DNA of 60,847 bases, from the NCBI GenBank assembly GCA_018057925.1, contig JAGPCT010000006.1, forward strand, positions 75,603 through 136,449, in the 5' to 3' direction. Position 1 is the stretch's first letter, and every line of letters begins with the position of its first letter. The notes beneath the pieces were generated by a model. The model saw nothing but the letters and a program-made list of their open reading frames with translations, did not search any database and had not been told where the DNA came from. Below are positions 16,189-25,464 of this stretch, one piece after another. Both the position numbers and the translations under genes were made by a program. The stretch comes from Saprospiraceae bacterium. GTDB taxonomy: Bacteria > Bacteroidota > Bacteroidia > Chitinophagales > Saprospiraceae.

Positions 16189-17187
16189 TCAAGCATTGAA
16201 ATCAAATCCAAGCATACTCAGCTTATCTTCCATAGTCCTAAAGAATCCAAGTCGGACTAAGTCGTTATTTTGAGTCAATCGGGTACAACCTGATTGCATG
16301 TTCTCCAACCATTCGGAAGTCCTTAAACCCAACTTGGGATCCATAGTAATGATGTAGTTTGGATTATCAAAGGCACAAAAAGTAATGATTCTATCCGGAG
16401 AATGTACAGAAACAATATTGTTAGTAAAGTAAATATCATTACGATAAATAGTTATTGGGGCTGACTGCTTTTTCAAATCAGGATGAAATTTCCTTCCGGA
16501 TGCCGCCATTACCCGCATGCTGCCTATAAGCTTATGGATATCATAAGCTAAATCTTTGATTGTTTTCATCGTATCAAAATACTCCATTTCTCTGAAGTAA
16601 TGAATTTGTCGAATTGTATTATCAAACAACTGATCTGTCCAATATTCAGTCGATTTCAACTCACTGAAACGCAATAAGGTGTCCTCCATCAGAAGTACCA
16701 CTTCCGGCGTCATAACAGCATCATAATCAAACTTGGCATCCTGAAACCCGGGTGTCTGCCAAATTGTTTTTGACCAACAAAAAAGTTTAAAAGCAAATAT
16801 CCTTGGATAATACATATAATAAAAGAGAGGAACTTCATAACTCGTGTACTTAATTTCCGCATCTTTCTGTGACTCAAATAAGCGAATAAAATTGTTGATT
16901 GAGTGGACATAAGAAATAGCATCTGTGATGTGTCTGTCAAAAACAGGATAATTCCATACAATATCGCTATTGCCTGTCTGCCCTTTAAAATAAAGTACAG
17001 GTTGTATAAGCGGATGCTCAATCAACCGATTCATATGGTCATAAGAAATAGATACCTCTTTGGATAAATACTTATAGGCAGTAGGCTTAGATACCTGCAA
17101 GACAGTCTGAACAATTTGTAATAATTCAGGCTTTGGAAAATGGTTGTTTAATAATTCGATTATTTCTGATTGCGTCCGGGTAGCCAT
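16189..17187 (-). CDS. HTH-containing regulator-like protein, unassigned
   Basis: 332 residues, no signal peptide. The N-terminal 60 residues contain a helix-turn-helix-like segment (LQIVQTVLQVSKPTAYKYLSK, with KPTAYKYL as the likely recognition helix). The rest, about 270 residues, is rich in Tyr, Phe and Trp and shows no enzyme motif. This suggests a one-component regulator with a large C-terminal sensor or dimerisation domain, as in Bacteroidota proteins that recall BetR-like HTH regulators. The family is not recognised with confidence. It converges on rsmD. A minus-strand -7 box (17219-17226) lies 32 bases before the start. A 103-aa frame inside it (16710-17021) is a shadow. Confidence 0.75.
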   Translation of the reverse strand: MATRTQSEIIELLNNHFPKPELLQIVQTVLQVSKPTAYKYLSKEVSISYDHMNRLIEHPLIQPVLYFKGQTGNSDIVWNYPVFDRHITDAISYVHSINNFIRLFESQKDAEIKYTSYEVPLFYYMYYPRIFAFKLFCWSKTIWQTPGFQDAKFDYDAVMTPEVVLLMEDTLLRFSELKSTEYWTDQLFDNTIRQIHYFREMEYFDTMKTIKDLAYDIHKLIGSMRVMAASGRKFHPDLKKQSAPITIYRNDIYFTNNIVSVHSPDRIITFCAFDNPNYIITMDPKLGLRTSEWLENMQSGCTRLTQNNDLVRLGFFRTMEDKLSMLGFDFNA

Positions 17188-17218
17188 TTCACCTCATTTT
17201 TATTGCTTTGTAGATAAA

Positions 17219-17226
17219 CAAATATA
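17219..17226 (-). promoter_or_regulatory. -7 box TATATTTG for the HTH gene
   Basis: The reverse complement of CAAATATA is an exact TAnnTTTG match, 32 bases upstream of the start at 17187. The -33 element is not clear. Confidence 0.5.
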
Positions 17227-17632
17227 AAATAAAGTTCCAATTTAAATTAACCTTTTTACAAATTATTTTTTTTCATTAAAATTCTAGGAAAAATGATTTA
17301 TACAACTGATTATGTAGCAATTACAAACATTTTTTATGTTATATACAAAAAAACATTATCGATTTATTTATTACAATAATTAATATATGTATAAAAAACT
17401 GATTAATCGCGTCTCTTTTACCCGACTTGTAAAGAATTGTATAATGCACTTTTTGGGGATTAAAACCATGTAAGCGACCTTTGAATTATCAAAAAAGCAG
17501 AAACGGGCCCTATGAAAGTCCAACTTCAATCAACCACCATTTTAAACAAAGTTGAAAATGTCATTCACCAACAACTTTGATCAATCATTTTTACACCCAT
17601 AACACCTTCCTTAATCAGGAAGCAATGTACTT

Positions 17633-17676
17633 ACCGGGATGAATTCTCACTCACATCTAATAGAATTCATCCCGGT
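17633..17676. repeat. Perfect 15-bp inverted repeat
   Basis: ACCGGGATGAATTCT at 17633-17647 pairs exactly with AGAATTCATCCCGGT at 17662-17676 across 14 bases. It is markedly more GC-rich than its surroundings and sits some 160 bases past the end of ung (minus strand, ends 17824). No T-run follows on that strand. Confidence 0.75.
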
Positions 17677-17749
17677 TAAACCCAAAGTCATATTACAGCC
17701 AAAAATATTGCCTTAAAGCAACATGATGCTATCTTTAGGTTTAGATAGA

Positions 17750-17800
17750 GAATACCGGATTGGATATTCGGAATAGTCCATTTATGCCTATTGAATATTC
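17750..17800. repeat. Hairpin repeat related to the porV-purC terminator
   Basis: GAATACCGGATTGGATATTCGGAATAGTCCA-type sequence matches the left arm of 45849-45914 (taataccgattgaatattcgtaatagtcca) with few changes. An internal stem forms between gatattcggaatag and ctattgaatattc. It lies just past the ung stop, where it can act as terminator. Confidence 0.55.
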
Positions 17801-17823
17801 ACTTTCCAACCAACATACAAACT

Positions 17824-18495
17824 TTACCGGATTTGCCAATTTATGGGTTCAATACCATGACTTTCAAGATAATTATTCGTTTGAGAAAAGGGTTTGTGCC
17901 CAAAAAAAGCCCCTCTGGCTAATGGAGAGGGATGGGCTGCTGAAATAACCAAATGTTTACTCGAATCAATAAGTGCAGCCTTACTCTTTGCATAATTTCC
18001 CCACAATAAAAATACAATTCCTTCTTTTTTATGTGAAATAATGCGAATAACTTCATCCGTAAATTCATGCCATCCAAGGCTTTGATGCGACCCGGGCTTA
18101 TTTTTCCGGACAGTAAGCATACTATTTAGTAGCAAAACACCCTGTTCTGCCCATGATGACAGATCCCCATGTGATGGTGGATCAAAGCCCAAATCATCTT
18201 TAAGTTCTTTGAAAATGTTTTTTAAGGATGGGGGAACTCTAATACTCTTTGGAACAGAAAAACTTAGCCCCATCGCCTCACCGACATTATGATAAGGGTC
18301 TTGTCCCAAAATAACCACTTTCAGTGTATCCGGTGGAGTAAGTTCAAAGGCTTTAAAAATCATACTCCCAGGAGGATAAATAGTTTCGCCGGATGCAATC
18401 TCTTTCTTGATTTCCGAAACCAAATTATTAAAATATGGCTTTTCAAATTCCTCATTTAAAATAGCCTTCCATTCAGACTGTATTTTTACATCCAT
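17824..18495 (-). CDS. ung: Uracil-DNA glycosylase, family 1
   Basis: A 223-residue enzyme that removes uracil from DNA to start base excision repair. The water-activating motif GQDPYHN is at residues 64-70 (catalytic Asp66). The minor-groove loop HPSPLARGAFFG places the second catalytic His at residue 188. PPSLKNIFKEL and the LLLNSMLTVRKNKPGSH loop are family standards. Normal length, intact, start MDVKIQSEWK typical. It is followed by hairpins at 17750-17800 and 17633-17676. Upstream lies 545 bases of non-coding DNA shared with the divergent glycosyl-phosphate transferase gene. Confidence 0.97.
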   Translation of the reverse strand: MDVKIQSEWKAILNEEFEKPYFNNLVSEIKKEIASGETIYPPGSMIFKAFELTPPDTLKVVILGQDPYHNVGEAMGLSFSVPKSIRVPPSLKNIFKELKDDLGFDPPSHGDLSSWAEQGVLLLNSMLTVRKNKPGSHQSLGWHEFTDEVIRIISHKKEGIVFLLWGNYAKSKAALIDSSKHLVISAAHPSPLARGAFFGHKPFSQTNNYLESHGIEPINWQIR

Positions 18496-18541
18496 TAGAT
18501 ATTTTTATTTAAAACCAAAAAGTCATAACTAAAAACTTATC

Positions 18542-18608
18542 AAACCCAAATTCAGCAACAAAGGTTTTGAAAACCTGTATAGTGCTGATTATGAGAATAA
18601 TCCTGATT
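18542..18608 (-). repeat. Fragment of three-hairpin repeat (hairpin 3, reverse orientation)
   Basis: The reverse complement reads ..CTCATAATCAGCACTATA then aggttttcaaaacctttgttgctgaatttggg, matching hairpin 3 of the copies at 47568-47609 and 58542-58583. Hairpins 1 and 2 are not recognisable here. Confidence 0.75.
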
Positions 18609-18960
18609 AATGATTCATTTATCGACTCAGCATTTATTAATGTTGAATAAAGGTAAAGTCACTTTTCGAAATTATATCTTTTTATCTACACTTTATTGCA
18701 AAAACCCATGAAACGAAATTAATACCGATATGACTTTTAGACCAATTGTATAAAAAAAATTATAGGTCTATTTAAACGTATCATCGCTTTACGCTTGCAT
18801 AAAAATAATAAAGATTAGTCTATTCTATTCTTACTATTCGTATAACATATTATATATTAACATTTTTTCATTCCGTTGGTATTCACTATTTTCTCAAATT
18901 ATATGGGTACAACACTATCAAAATCTTGAAAATCTTATATCAAATAAACCAAAACTTTAT

Positions 18961-18968
18961 TACCTTTG
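18961..18968 (+). promoter_or_regulatory. -7 box TACCTTTG before the GT4 gene
   Basis: Exact TAnnTTTG match 73 bases upstream of the ATG at 19041. A TTTG -33 element is not seen at the expected spacing. Confidence 0.45.
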
Positions 18969-19040
18969 CTCCAATAAAATACTAATCCTTTACCTTAATT
19001 CCTGCTTTTATCTAACCATAAAAGTTTGAAAAGCATAATT

Positions 19041-20132
19041 ATGTACGATATTATCCTATCTTTTCTAACTGCATTTCTCCTTACCTATTTTGCCATTCCC
19101 TCTATTATCAATATTGCATTGGTCAAGAAGTTAGTGGATATGCCGGACGAAAGGCGTTCACATGAAAAAGCAACACCCTCTTTAGGTGGCATTGGAATTT
19201 TTGCTGGATTTATATTTTCGGTTATTCTATGGACGCCTTTTAATGTTTTTGGAGACTTGCAATACGTATTGTGTGCCTTAGTAATTATCTTTTTGATAGG
19301 AGCAAAAGATGACATTCTACCCATGTCACCTTTTAAAAAAATTGCCGGAGAAATTTTCGCATCAATAATATTGGTATTCAAGGCTAATGTCATGATAACA
19401 TCTCTATTTGGGATTTTTGGAATATATGAATTACATCCATTTATAGCTGCTATTTTTTCAATTTTTACCATCTTGGTCATCATCAATGCATTCAATTTAA
19501 TAGATGGGATCAATGGGCTGAGTGCAGGGATAGGGACACTTATAACCATTGTCCTGGGTATCTGGTTTATATTAATGGATCATATTGAATTGAGCATTCT
19601 AGCCTTTGCCCTTGCAGGATCCCTTATAGCTTTGTTAAAATACAATCTCACACCGGCAAAAATATTTATGGGAGATACTGGTTCACTCATCATAGGAATG
19701 ATATGCGCTGTGCTTACTTTTAAGTTTATTGAATTCAATCAACTCGAACCGAATTCTATATATGCTTTTCAATCTGCACCGGCAGTCGCTATTGGTTTAC
19801 TTTTGTTCCCTTTGTATGATACTTTGAGAGTCTTTATTTTGCGAATAGCAAATAAGAAATCTCCTTTTTACCCGGATAGACGGCACATCCATCACATGCT
19901 TATTGACTTTGGTTTCACTCATATGCAGGCGACATCTATTTTAATTGGTTTTAGCATGTTCGTCTTATATCTTGTATATAAATTACAAAACATCGGATCT
20001 CTTAACTTGATAATTGTACTTCTTGTATTATCGTTTGCAGGAAGCTTTACCTTAAGAACCATGTTGAATAAAAAACGAAAAAATACTTCGATAAATTCAT
20101 CCAAAGAAAAGGCAACAGCAACAACTTTTTAA
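19041..20132 (+). CDS. Undecaprenyl-phosphate glycosyl-1-phosphate transferase (MraY/WecA/TagO type)
   Basis: About 363 residues, an integral membrane enzyme with around 10-11 helices. It moves a sugar-1-phosphate from a UDP-sugar to the lipid carrier, starting surface-polysaccharide synthesis. Diagnostic motifs: PDERRSHEKATPSLGGIGIF (N-terminal), GAKDDILPMSP (acidic Mg site), NAFNLIDGINGLSAG (catalytic), IFMGDTGS, and the WecA-type RRHIHHMLIDFG. The last motif separates it from MraY, so peptidoglycan synthesis is unlikely. An in-frame TTG at 19026 gives a slightly longer frame. The ATG at 19041 (MYDIILSFLTAF) fits better. No sugar-pathway genes are adjacent. The C-terminal tail is Lys/Ser/Thr-rich. 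Confidence 0.92.
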   Translation: MYDIILSFLTAFLLTYFAIPSIINIALVKKLVDMPDERRSHEKATPSLGGIGIFAGFIFSVILWTPFNVFGDLQYVLCALVIIFLIGAKDDILPMSPFKKIAGEIFASIILVFKANVMITSLFGIFGIYELHPFIAAIFSIFTILVIINAFNLIDGINGLSAGIGTLITIVLGIWFILMDHIELSILAFALAGSLIALLKYNLTPAKIFMGDTGSLIIGMICAVLTFKFIEFNQLEPNSIYAFQSAPAVAIGLLLFPLYDTLRVFILRIANKKSPFYPDRRHIHHMLIDFGFTHMQATSILIGFSMFVLYLVYKLQNIGSLNLIIVLLVLSFAGSFTLRTMLNKKRKNTSINSSKEKATATTF

Positions 20133-20194
20133 ATTTTCGATTAATTTTTCATTAAATATACATTTAAATAAATCAATTAATAACAATGCAATTA

Positions 20195-20225
20195 ATTGAT
20201 AACCTTTATTATATACATTATCAAT
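20195..20225. repeat. Short inverted repeat between the GT4 gene and pyk
   Basis: ATTGATAA (20195-20202) pairs with TTATCAAT (20218-20225) across 15 bases in very AT-rich DNA. It may help end the upstream transcript, but the stem is weak. Confidence 0.3.
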
Positions 20226-20281
20226 AATTATAAATTAACTTTATTCTTCAATTTAACTCTTAATTATTGTAAAAAGTACAC

Positions 20282-20289
20282 TAATTTTG
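20282..20289 (+). promoter_or_regulatory. -7 box TAATTTTG for pyk
   Basis: Exact TAnnTTTG match 32 bases before the pyk start codon, giving a leader of roughly 25 bases. Confidence 0.55.
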
Positions 20290-20320
20290 TATTCTCAAAC
20301 AAATTTATTTAGTTACCATC

Positions 20321-21754
20321 ATGCCAAATCGTACTTTTCAAAACACAAAGATTGTTGCTACTCTTGGTCCAGCAAGTGATTCTTATGAAACCATGCTTGA
20401 AATGGTAAGGGCCGGGGTTGACGTTTTTAGAATTAATATGTCTCATGGTTCGCATGAAGTAGCTGCCCGCCAAATTGAAACAATAACCAAGTTAAATAAA
20501 GATTACAAAATCAATATAGGAATCCTTGCTGATTTACAAGGACCAAAACTAAGAGTCGGTCAAATCGAAAACAATTCTCTTGAATTACAACCAGGCGACA
20601 TACTTACATTTGTCAATGAAAAGTGTGTAGGCAATTCCGAGAAAATATATATGTCTTATCAACAATTTGCCGCTGATGTCGAAGTAGGAGAAAAGGTTTT
20701 GGTAGATGATGGCAAAGTTGGGTTGGAAGTAGTTGAGACGAATAATATTGATTGTGTAAAATTAAAGGTTTTATTTGGCAAAGAGCTTTCATCCAACAAA
20801 GGTGTCAACTTGCCGGATACACATGTTTCTTTACCGGCATTAACCACCAAGGACATAGAAGACTTTGATTTTTTAATGACACAACCAGTCAATTGGATAG
20901 CACTTTCATTTGTACGTAGCCCGAAAGAAATCAAAGATCTCAAAGAAAGAATTAAGCGATTTCAGCATCAAGCTTGTGTTATTGCCAAAATAGAAAAACC
21001 ACAGGCTGTTGAAAAAATCGAAAAAATTGTCAAAGCTTCTGATGGTATCATGATAGCAAGAGGAGACCTTGGTGTTGAAATGCCTATAGAAAAGCTTCCC
21101 GGTATTCAAAAAAGAATTATCGCATTATGTGTACAATATGGCAAACCGGTCATCGTAGCAACACAAATGATGGACAGCATGATTACCAACCCATCTCCTA
21201 CCAGAGCTGAGGTAACTGACGTCGCCAATGCTGTATTAGAAGGAACAGACGCCGTAATGTTAAGCGGTGAAACAAGTGTGGGGGCTTATCCTGTGGAGAC
21301 CGTCCGCGCTATGAACCGCATCATCGCTGAGGCGGAAAAAAATTATCCCAAAAATCATATTCGACCCTATCCATCGCCAAAATCAGACACATTTATGTCT
21401 GATGTTGTTTGCTTCAATGCCGCTAAAACAGCTGAAGAATTAGGAGCATCTGCCATCATTGGGATGACTGCTCAAGGTTACACCGGATTTAAAATATCTT
21501 CTTACAGAAGTCCAGCCGAAATATTTATTTTCTCAGATAGAAAGGAAATAGCAGGAATGCTCAACTTAGTCTGGGGTGTCAGATGTTTTTTCTATGATGG
21601 ATTTAATACCACAGACGAAACAATCACTGAAGTTTTACATATTTTAAAGTCAAAAAACAGAATAAAATCCGGTCAGACTGTTGTGTTTGTTGGCTCAATG
21701 CCTTTAAAAACCAGGGGAATGACAAATATGATGAAAGTGGCATTGGTAGAATAA
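20321..21754 (+). CDS. pyk: Pyruvate kinase
   Basis: A 477-residue glycolytic enzyme converting phosphoenolpyruvate and ADP to pyruvate and ATP. Motifs: TKIVATLGPAS and FRINMSHGS (N-terminal barrel), ADLQGPKLRVG, the signature IAKIEKPQAVE (catalytic Lys), MIARGDLGVEMPIEKLP, VATQMMDSMI and PTRAEVTDVANAVLEGTDAVMLSGETS, followed by the C-terminal allosteric domain ending MTNMMKVALVE. Full length and single copy. It has its own promoter box upstream (20282-20289). The gap to dut is about 180 bases, with a separate promoter there. Confidence 0.98.
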   Translation: MPNRTFQNTKIVATLGPASDSYETMLEMVRAGVDVFRINMSHGSHEVAARQIETITKLNKDYKINIGILADLQGPKLRVGQIENNSLELQPGDILTFVNEKCVGNSEKIYMSYQQFAADVEVGEKVLVDDGKVGLEVVETNNIDCVKLKVLFGKELSSNKGVNLPDTHVSLPALTTKDIEDFDFLMTQPVNWIALSFVRSPKEIKDLKERIKRFQHQACVIAKIEKPQAVEKIEKIVKASDGIMIARGDLGVEMPIEKLPGIQKRIIALCVQYGKPVIVATQMMDSMITNPSPTRAEVTDVANAVLEGTDAVMLSGETSVGAYPVETVRAMNRIIAEAEKNYPKNHIRPYPSPKSDTFMSDVVCFNAAKTAEELGASAIIGMTAQGYTGFKISSYRSPAEIFIFSDRKEIAGMLNLVWGVRCFFYDGFNTTDETITEVLHILKSKNRIKSGQTVVFVGSMPLKTRGMTNMMKVALVE

Positions 21755-21876
21755 AGAATCATCTCTTCTATTTGCCTTTTAAACTTGTAACAATTTAGTT
21801 ATTTATTTACTTCCTCCATTCATAGGGGATAAATCCTTGTATTTATTTATTGTGCACGATGTACTTGCCATAAACA

Positions 21877-21908
21877 TTGAATTTTTATTGCAAAAACACG
21901 TATATTCG
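21877..21908 (+). promoter_or_regulatory. Promoter TTG-N21-TATATTCG for dut
   Basis: TTG (21877-21879) and TATATTCG (21901-21908) are 21 bases apart, close to the Bacteroidota consensus with one -7 change (C for T). The dut ATG is 24 bases downstream. Confidence 0.55.
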
Positions 21909-21931
21909 CCCTGTTCAACTAATATTTTTCA

Positions 21932-22366
21932 ATGCAAGTTAAAATAATCAACAAATCACGCAATCCCTTACCGCGATATGAAACTTCCGGAAGTGCAGGC
22001 ATGGATCTTCGTGCGAATATTGACATCTCCATTGAATTACAGCCGTTGGAACGTATTTTGATTCCTACCGGTTTATTTTTTGAATTATTGCCCGGCACAG
22101 AAGCACAGATTAGACCCCGCAGTGGCCTTTCCATTAAAAAAGGATTGACGGTCATCAATGCTCCCGGTACAATCGACAGTGATTATAGAGGAGAAATTAA
22201 AGTCCCTATGATCAATTTAAGTAATGAATTGCAGACTATCGATCCCAGTGAACGCATCGCTCAGGTTGTATTTGCCCGCCATGAAACAGTAAGTTTATTA
22301 GAAGTTGATGACATTAGTCCAACAGAACGAGGTGCTGGCGGATTTGGCTCTACCGGAGGTAAATAA
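21932..22366 (+). CDS. dut: dUTP diphosphatase
   Basis: A 144-residue trimeric dUTPase that hydrolyses dUTP to dUMP and keeps uracil out of DNA. All five family motifs are visible: GSAGMDLRA (1), [10 protein letters not shown] (2), [14 protein letters not shown] (3, with the catalytic Asp and uracil-binding Tyr), ERIAQVVF (4) and the C-terminal glycine-rich arm [12 protein letters not shown] (5). Normal length. It is about 115 bases before the TPR gene, on the same strand. Functionally it complements ung (17824-18495), though the two are not in one operon. Confidence 0.97.
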   Translation: MQVKIINKSRNPLPRYETSGSAGMDLRANIDISIELQPLERILIPTGLFFELLPGTEAQIRPRSGLSIKKGLTVINAPGTIDSDYRGEIKVPMINLSNELQTIDPSERIAQVVFARHETVSLLEVDDISPTERGAGGFGSTGGK

Positions 22367-22481
22367 GCATCGAGATCTCTATCACTTGTAGTACTTTATG
22401 ACCAAATAAATCATAAAAGAACCAAGCTAAGAGCAACCTTTGCTTTAAAAATACGTTATTAATCAAAATAATTTTTCTAAG

Positions 22482-24209
22482 GTGAAATATATACAGATCT
22501 TTGGTTTTATTTGCATCTTCCATCTCGTCGGATCTGCACAGATTGAAACTATTTCTACCAAGGACACGACAACTTACAGTGAGCAAGAAGTCAAAGGTGA
22601 AGAACGTTTGATTAATGCAATATCTCTGAGACTTACAGGAAAATCAAAAGATGCCATTCCCATACTAAAAGGATTGATTAAGGAAAACAAATCTGAGTCT
22701 GTTTATTATTATGAGTTGGCAAGAGCTTTATTTGTGGAAAAAGATTACGACAATGCACAATTAAATGCTAAAAAAGCTACCATTCTCGACAAAGAGAACC
22801 TTTTTTATCCAATATTTGAAGCCCAAATCTACGAAACCCAGAAAAACCCTTTGATGGCTTCTGAAATTTATGAACAAATTATTGCTAATCACCCCCGTGT
22901 AGAAGAATATTATATCAAACTATCCAGGCTTTACAGCGATGCAGGTATGCCGGATAAATCCATTGAAACTATAGATCGAATGATGTCCCAATTTGGGGAA
23001 AGTGAAGAAAACTTATTTCGGAAATTTCAGATTCAACTAAACGCCGAAAAAACGGAAGATGCCCTTTCTACATTACGTCATCTTGTAAACATTGCACCTG
23101 ACAACTTATTTTACAAAGAAAGATTGGCAGGAGCATACCAATATATGGGCAGAAAAAATGATGCTTTGAATTTATATAAAGAAATCCTTGCTATTGACCC
23201 AAATAATGCGAGGGCCAATGTCGCAATGACTGAATTGAACTCTCCTCAAAGCCCTGAAGGTCTAAAACTTACTTCAATCATCGGATTAGTTTCAAGTAAT
23301 AATGTTTCTATAGATCAAAAAGTCAATGAAATTATACCATTTTTGGATAAATACATTCAATTGGGAGATACCAGCCTAATCACTCCATTAGATAAAATAT
23401 CCGAAATCCTCGTCTCTACCCATCCGAACGAAGCTAAAGCATGGGCGCTATCAGGCGACATCCGCCTCCATTTAGGTGATTATCCGCAAGCTCTCCAGGC
23501 TTATAATCATTCAATTGAGCTGAACAAAACAGTGTATTCTATTTATGATCAGAAGTTATTGTTACTCAATTATCTAAAGAAATATGACGAAATGAAAATC
23601 TTCGCCAACCAGACATTGGATATTTTTCCCAACAAATTAAATGTTTATATCAACTTGGCATATGCCCAAATTAAAACTGACGAAATTTCTAATGCTTTAA
23701 GTACTCTTCAAAATGCTGAACTAATGGCGTCTGATTCACAGCCGCAAGCAGCCATTATTGCCGTGCTTTTCACAATCGCCCATTCTATTGCAAAAAACAA
23801 AGAAGAATCGGAAAAATATCTTTTAAAGGCTGAATCTTTGAGTACAAACAATACAGACCTAAAATCGCAAGTAGCTGGACTTTTGACAGAATTTGGAATA
23901 AAGCTCTCTTTCGCCAGAAAAATCATGGATCAGGTTGTCATTTACCGTCCAAATGATCCTTTTGTCAATGCTACAGTAGCCACCATTGAGTTTAAAGATA
24001 AAAATTATACCTCAGCCCTTAAATGGGTAGAAGAAGCCATCAAGGATAATGGTCTCAGATATCCATCCATAGCCGAATTGGCGGGAGATGTATTTTTTAT
24101 GAGTAAAAATGCTGTCAAAGCACTGGAATATTGGAATCTCGCCAAAGAAATGGGTGTCCAAGATTCAACTCTTGATAAAAAGATAGCTACCAAATCATAT
24201 CTCCAATAA
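22482..24209 (+). CDS. Exported TPR-repeat protein
   Basis: 575 residues beginning at a GTG codon: the N-terminus MKYIQIFGFICIFHLVGSAQ is a good signal peptide ending near residue 20, which supports this start. The mature part is nearly all helical tetratricopeptide repeats, for example SVYYYELARALFVEKDYDNAQLNAKKA, FYKERLAGAYQYMGRKNDALNLYKEI and AWALSGDIRLHLGDYPQALQAYNHSI, grouped in two arrays (about residues 40-260 and 300-570). TPR solenoids are protein-binding scaffolds, here periplasmic or at the outer membrane. The partner is unknown. The stop is 10 bases before the thiolase start, so the two are probably co-transcribed. Confidence 0.88.
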   Translation: MKYIQIFGFICIFHLVGSAQIETISTKDTTTYSEQEVKGEERLINAISLRLTGKSKDAIPILKGLIKENKSESVYYYELARALFVEKDYDNAQLNAKKATILDKENLFYPIFEAQIYETQKNPLMASEIYEQIIANHPRVEEYYIKLSRLYSDAGMPDKSIETIDRMMSQFGESEENLFRKFQIQLNAEKTEDALSTLRHLVNIAPDNLFYKERLAGAYQYMGRKNDALNLYKEILAIDPNNARANVAMTELNSPQSPEGLKLTSIIGLVSSNNVSIDQKVNEIIPFLDKYIQLGDTSLITPLDKISEILVSTHPNEAKAWALSGDIRLHLGDYPQALQAYNHSIELNKTVYSIYDQKLLLLNYLKKYDEMKIFANQTLDIFPNKLNVYINLAYAQIKTDEISNALSTLQNAELMASDSQPQAAIIAVLFTIAHSIAKNKEESEKYLLKAESLSTNNTDLKSQVAGLLTEFGIKLSFARKIMDQVVIYRPNDPFVNATVATIEFKDKNYTSALKWVEEAIKDNGLRYPSIAELAGDVFFMSKNAVKALEYWNLAKEMGVQDSTLDKKIATKSYLQ

Positions 24210-24219
24210 AACAAATAAT

Positions 24220-25428
24220 ATGAGCAAACAATCTTATATAGTTGATGGTGTCAGAACACCAATTGGAAATATTGGTGGAGCCTTGGCTCCTGTCCGCACA
24301 GATGATTTGTTAACAATTGCCTTGAAGGGCTTGATCAAGAAGAATCCCGACTTGGATTTATCTGCCATTGATGATGTCATTATAGGCTGTGCTAACCAGG
24401 CAGGCGAAGACAATCGAAATGTAGCAAGAATGAGCCTTCTCATGGCAGGCCTACCCTTTTCAGTTCCCGGTGAGACGGTAAATAGACTTTGTGCCTCTGG
24501 GATGTCATCTGTAATACACGCCCATAGAGCCATTCAAACCAGTGATGGAGATTTGTTTATTTCAGGAGGTGTGGAAAATATGTCGCGTGGCCCATGGGTC
24601 ATCGGCAAAGCAAGTACCGCCTTTGGTAGAGATTCAAAAATGTATGATTCCTCTTTTGGATGGAGGTTTATTAATCCGGCACTTCAATCTGTGTATGGAA
24701 CTGAAGGAATGGGAGAAACAGCTGAAAACTTAGCTAAAAAGTACCAAATAAGCCGTATTAGACAAGATCAATTTGCTTTTAACTCACAATCTAAAGTTGC
24801 GGCTGCATACAAAGCCAATTTCTTCAATGATGAAATTATTCCCGTTGAAGTCATTAAATCCAAGCATGAACGCTATATCCTTGACAAAGACGAGTTCCCA
24901 CGCGAGAACACAACAATCGAAGTATTAAGTACACTTCGACCAGCATTCAAGAAAGAAGGTAGCGTCACCGCCGGCAACAGCTCAGGCTTAAACGATGGTG
25001 CAGCAGCCCTCCTAATTGCTTCCGAACAAGCTATTGTCACACACAGCTTACAACCCTTGGCTAGGATAGTCTCCTCTGCTGTTGCCGGTGTCGAACCACG
25101 CATTATGGGCATCGGTCCAGTACCGGCCAGTCAAAAGGCATTGTATAAAGCAGGTTTAACATTAGCCGACATGGATCATATTGAAATCAATGAGGCCTTC
25201 GCAGCTCAGGTTCTTGCTTGTACGGATGCTTTACAATTGGATGCTGAAGACCCTCGGATCAATCCACAAGGAGGCGCCATTTCTCTAGGTCATCCACTTG
25301 GTATGTCAGGATGTAGAATAATCCACAGCGCCGCACTTCAACTTAAACGAAATAAAGGAAGATACGCTTTGGTTACGATGTGTATTGGCGTAGGACAAGG
25401 TTATGCCACCATCATAGAAAGAGTGTAG
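24220..25428 (+). CDS. Acetyl-CoA C-acyltransferase (thiolase), PcaF/PaaJ-like
   Basis: A 402-residue degradative thiolase that cleaves 3-oxoacyl-CoA with CoA. Nucleophile motif NRLCASGMSSV (Cys near residue 90), ENMSRGPWVIGKA, NEAFAAQ, GGAISLGHPLGMSG (catalytic His) and the C-terminal MCIGVGQG (second Cys) are all present. The segment FGRDSKMYDSSFGWRFINP, between residues about 130 and 150, is the version found in 3-oxoadipyl-CoA thiolases (PcaF/PaaJ) rather than general FadA enzymes. Since no other aromatic-degradation gene is near, fatty-acid or generic beta-oxidation use remains possible. It follows the TPR gene by 10 bases and converges on the HD-phosphodiesterase gene. Confidence 0.93.
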   Translation: MSKQSYIVDGVRTPIGNIGGALAPVRTDDLLTIALKGLIKKNPDLDLSAIDDVIIGCANQAGEDNRNVARMSLLMAGLPFSVPGETVNRLCASGMSSVIHAHRAIQTSDGDLFISGGVENMSRGPWVIGKASTAFGRDSKMYDSSFGWRFINPALQSVYGTEGMGETAENLAKKYQISRIRQDQFAFNSQSKVAAAYKANFFNDEIIPVEVIKSKHERYILDKDEFPRENTTIEVLSTLRPAFKKEGSVTAGNSSGLNDGAAALLIASEQAIVTHSLQPLARIVSSAVAGVEPRIMGIGPVPASQKALYKAGLTLADMDHIEINEAFAAQVLACTDALQLDAEDPRINPQGGAISLGHPLGMSGCRIIHSAALQLKRNKGRYALVTMCIGVGQGYATIIERV

Positions 25429-25464
25429 GAGAAAGTCCACCCTTATATGTTGCAAAAATATTTT

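Larger units (their letters stand above)
17188..17823. other. AT-rich intergenic stretch with several inverted repeats
   Basis: 636 bases between two minus-strand genes. It contains the promoter box of the HTH gene (17219-17226), a small inverted repeat CAAAGTTG/CAACTTTG (17547-17554/17572-17579), a 15-bp perfect inverted repeat (17633-17676) and a hairpin related to the porV-purC terminator (17750-17800). No convincing gene. Confidence 0.65.
18496..19040. other. Divergent intergenic region between ung and the GT4 gene
   Basis: About 545 bases. Contains a reverse-oriented piece of the three-hairpin repeat (18542-18608), a short inverted repeat TAGACC/GGTCTA near 18740-18771, and a -7 box for the plus-strand gene (18961-18968). 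No coding frame of interest. Confidence 0.65.

Noticed and set aside
19085-19549. 154-codon minus-strand frame
   Set aside because: Antisense to the glycosyl-phosphate transferase, whose catalytic motifs fix the coding strand.
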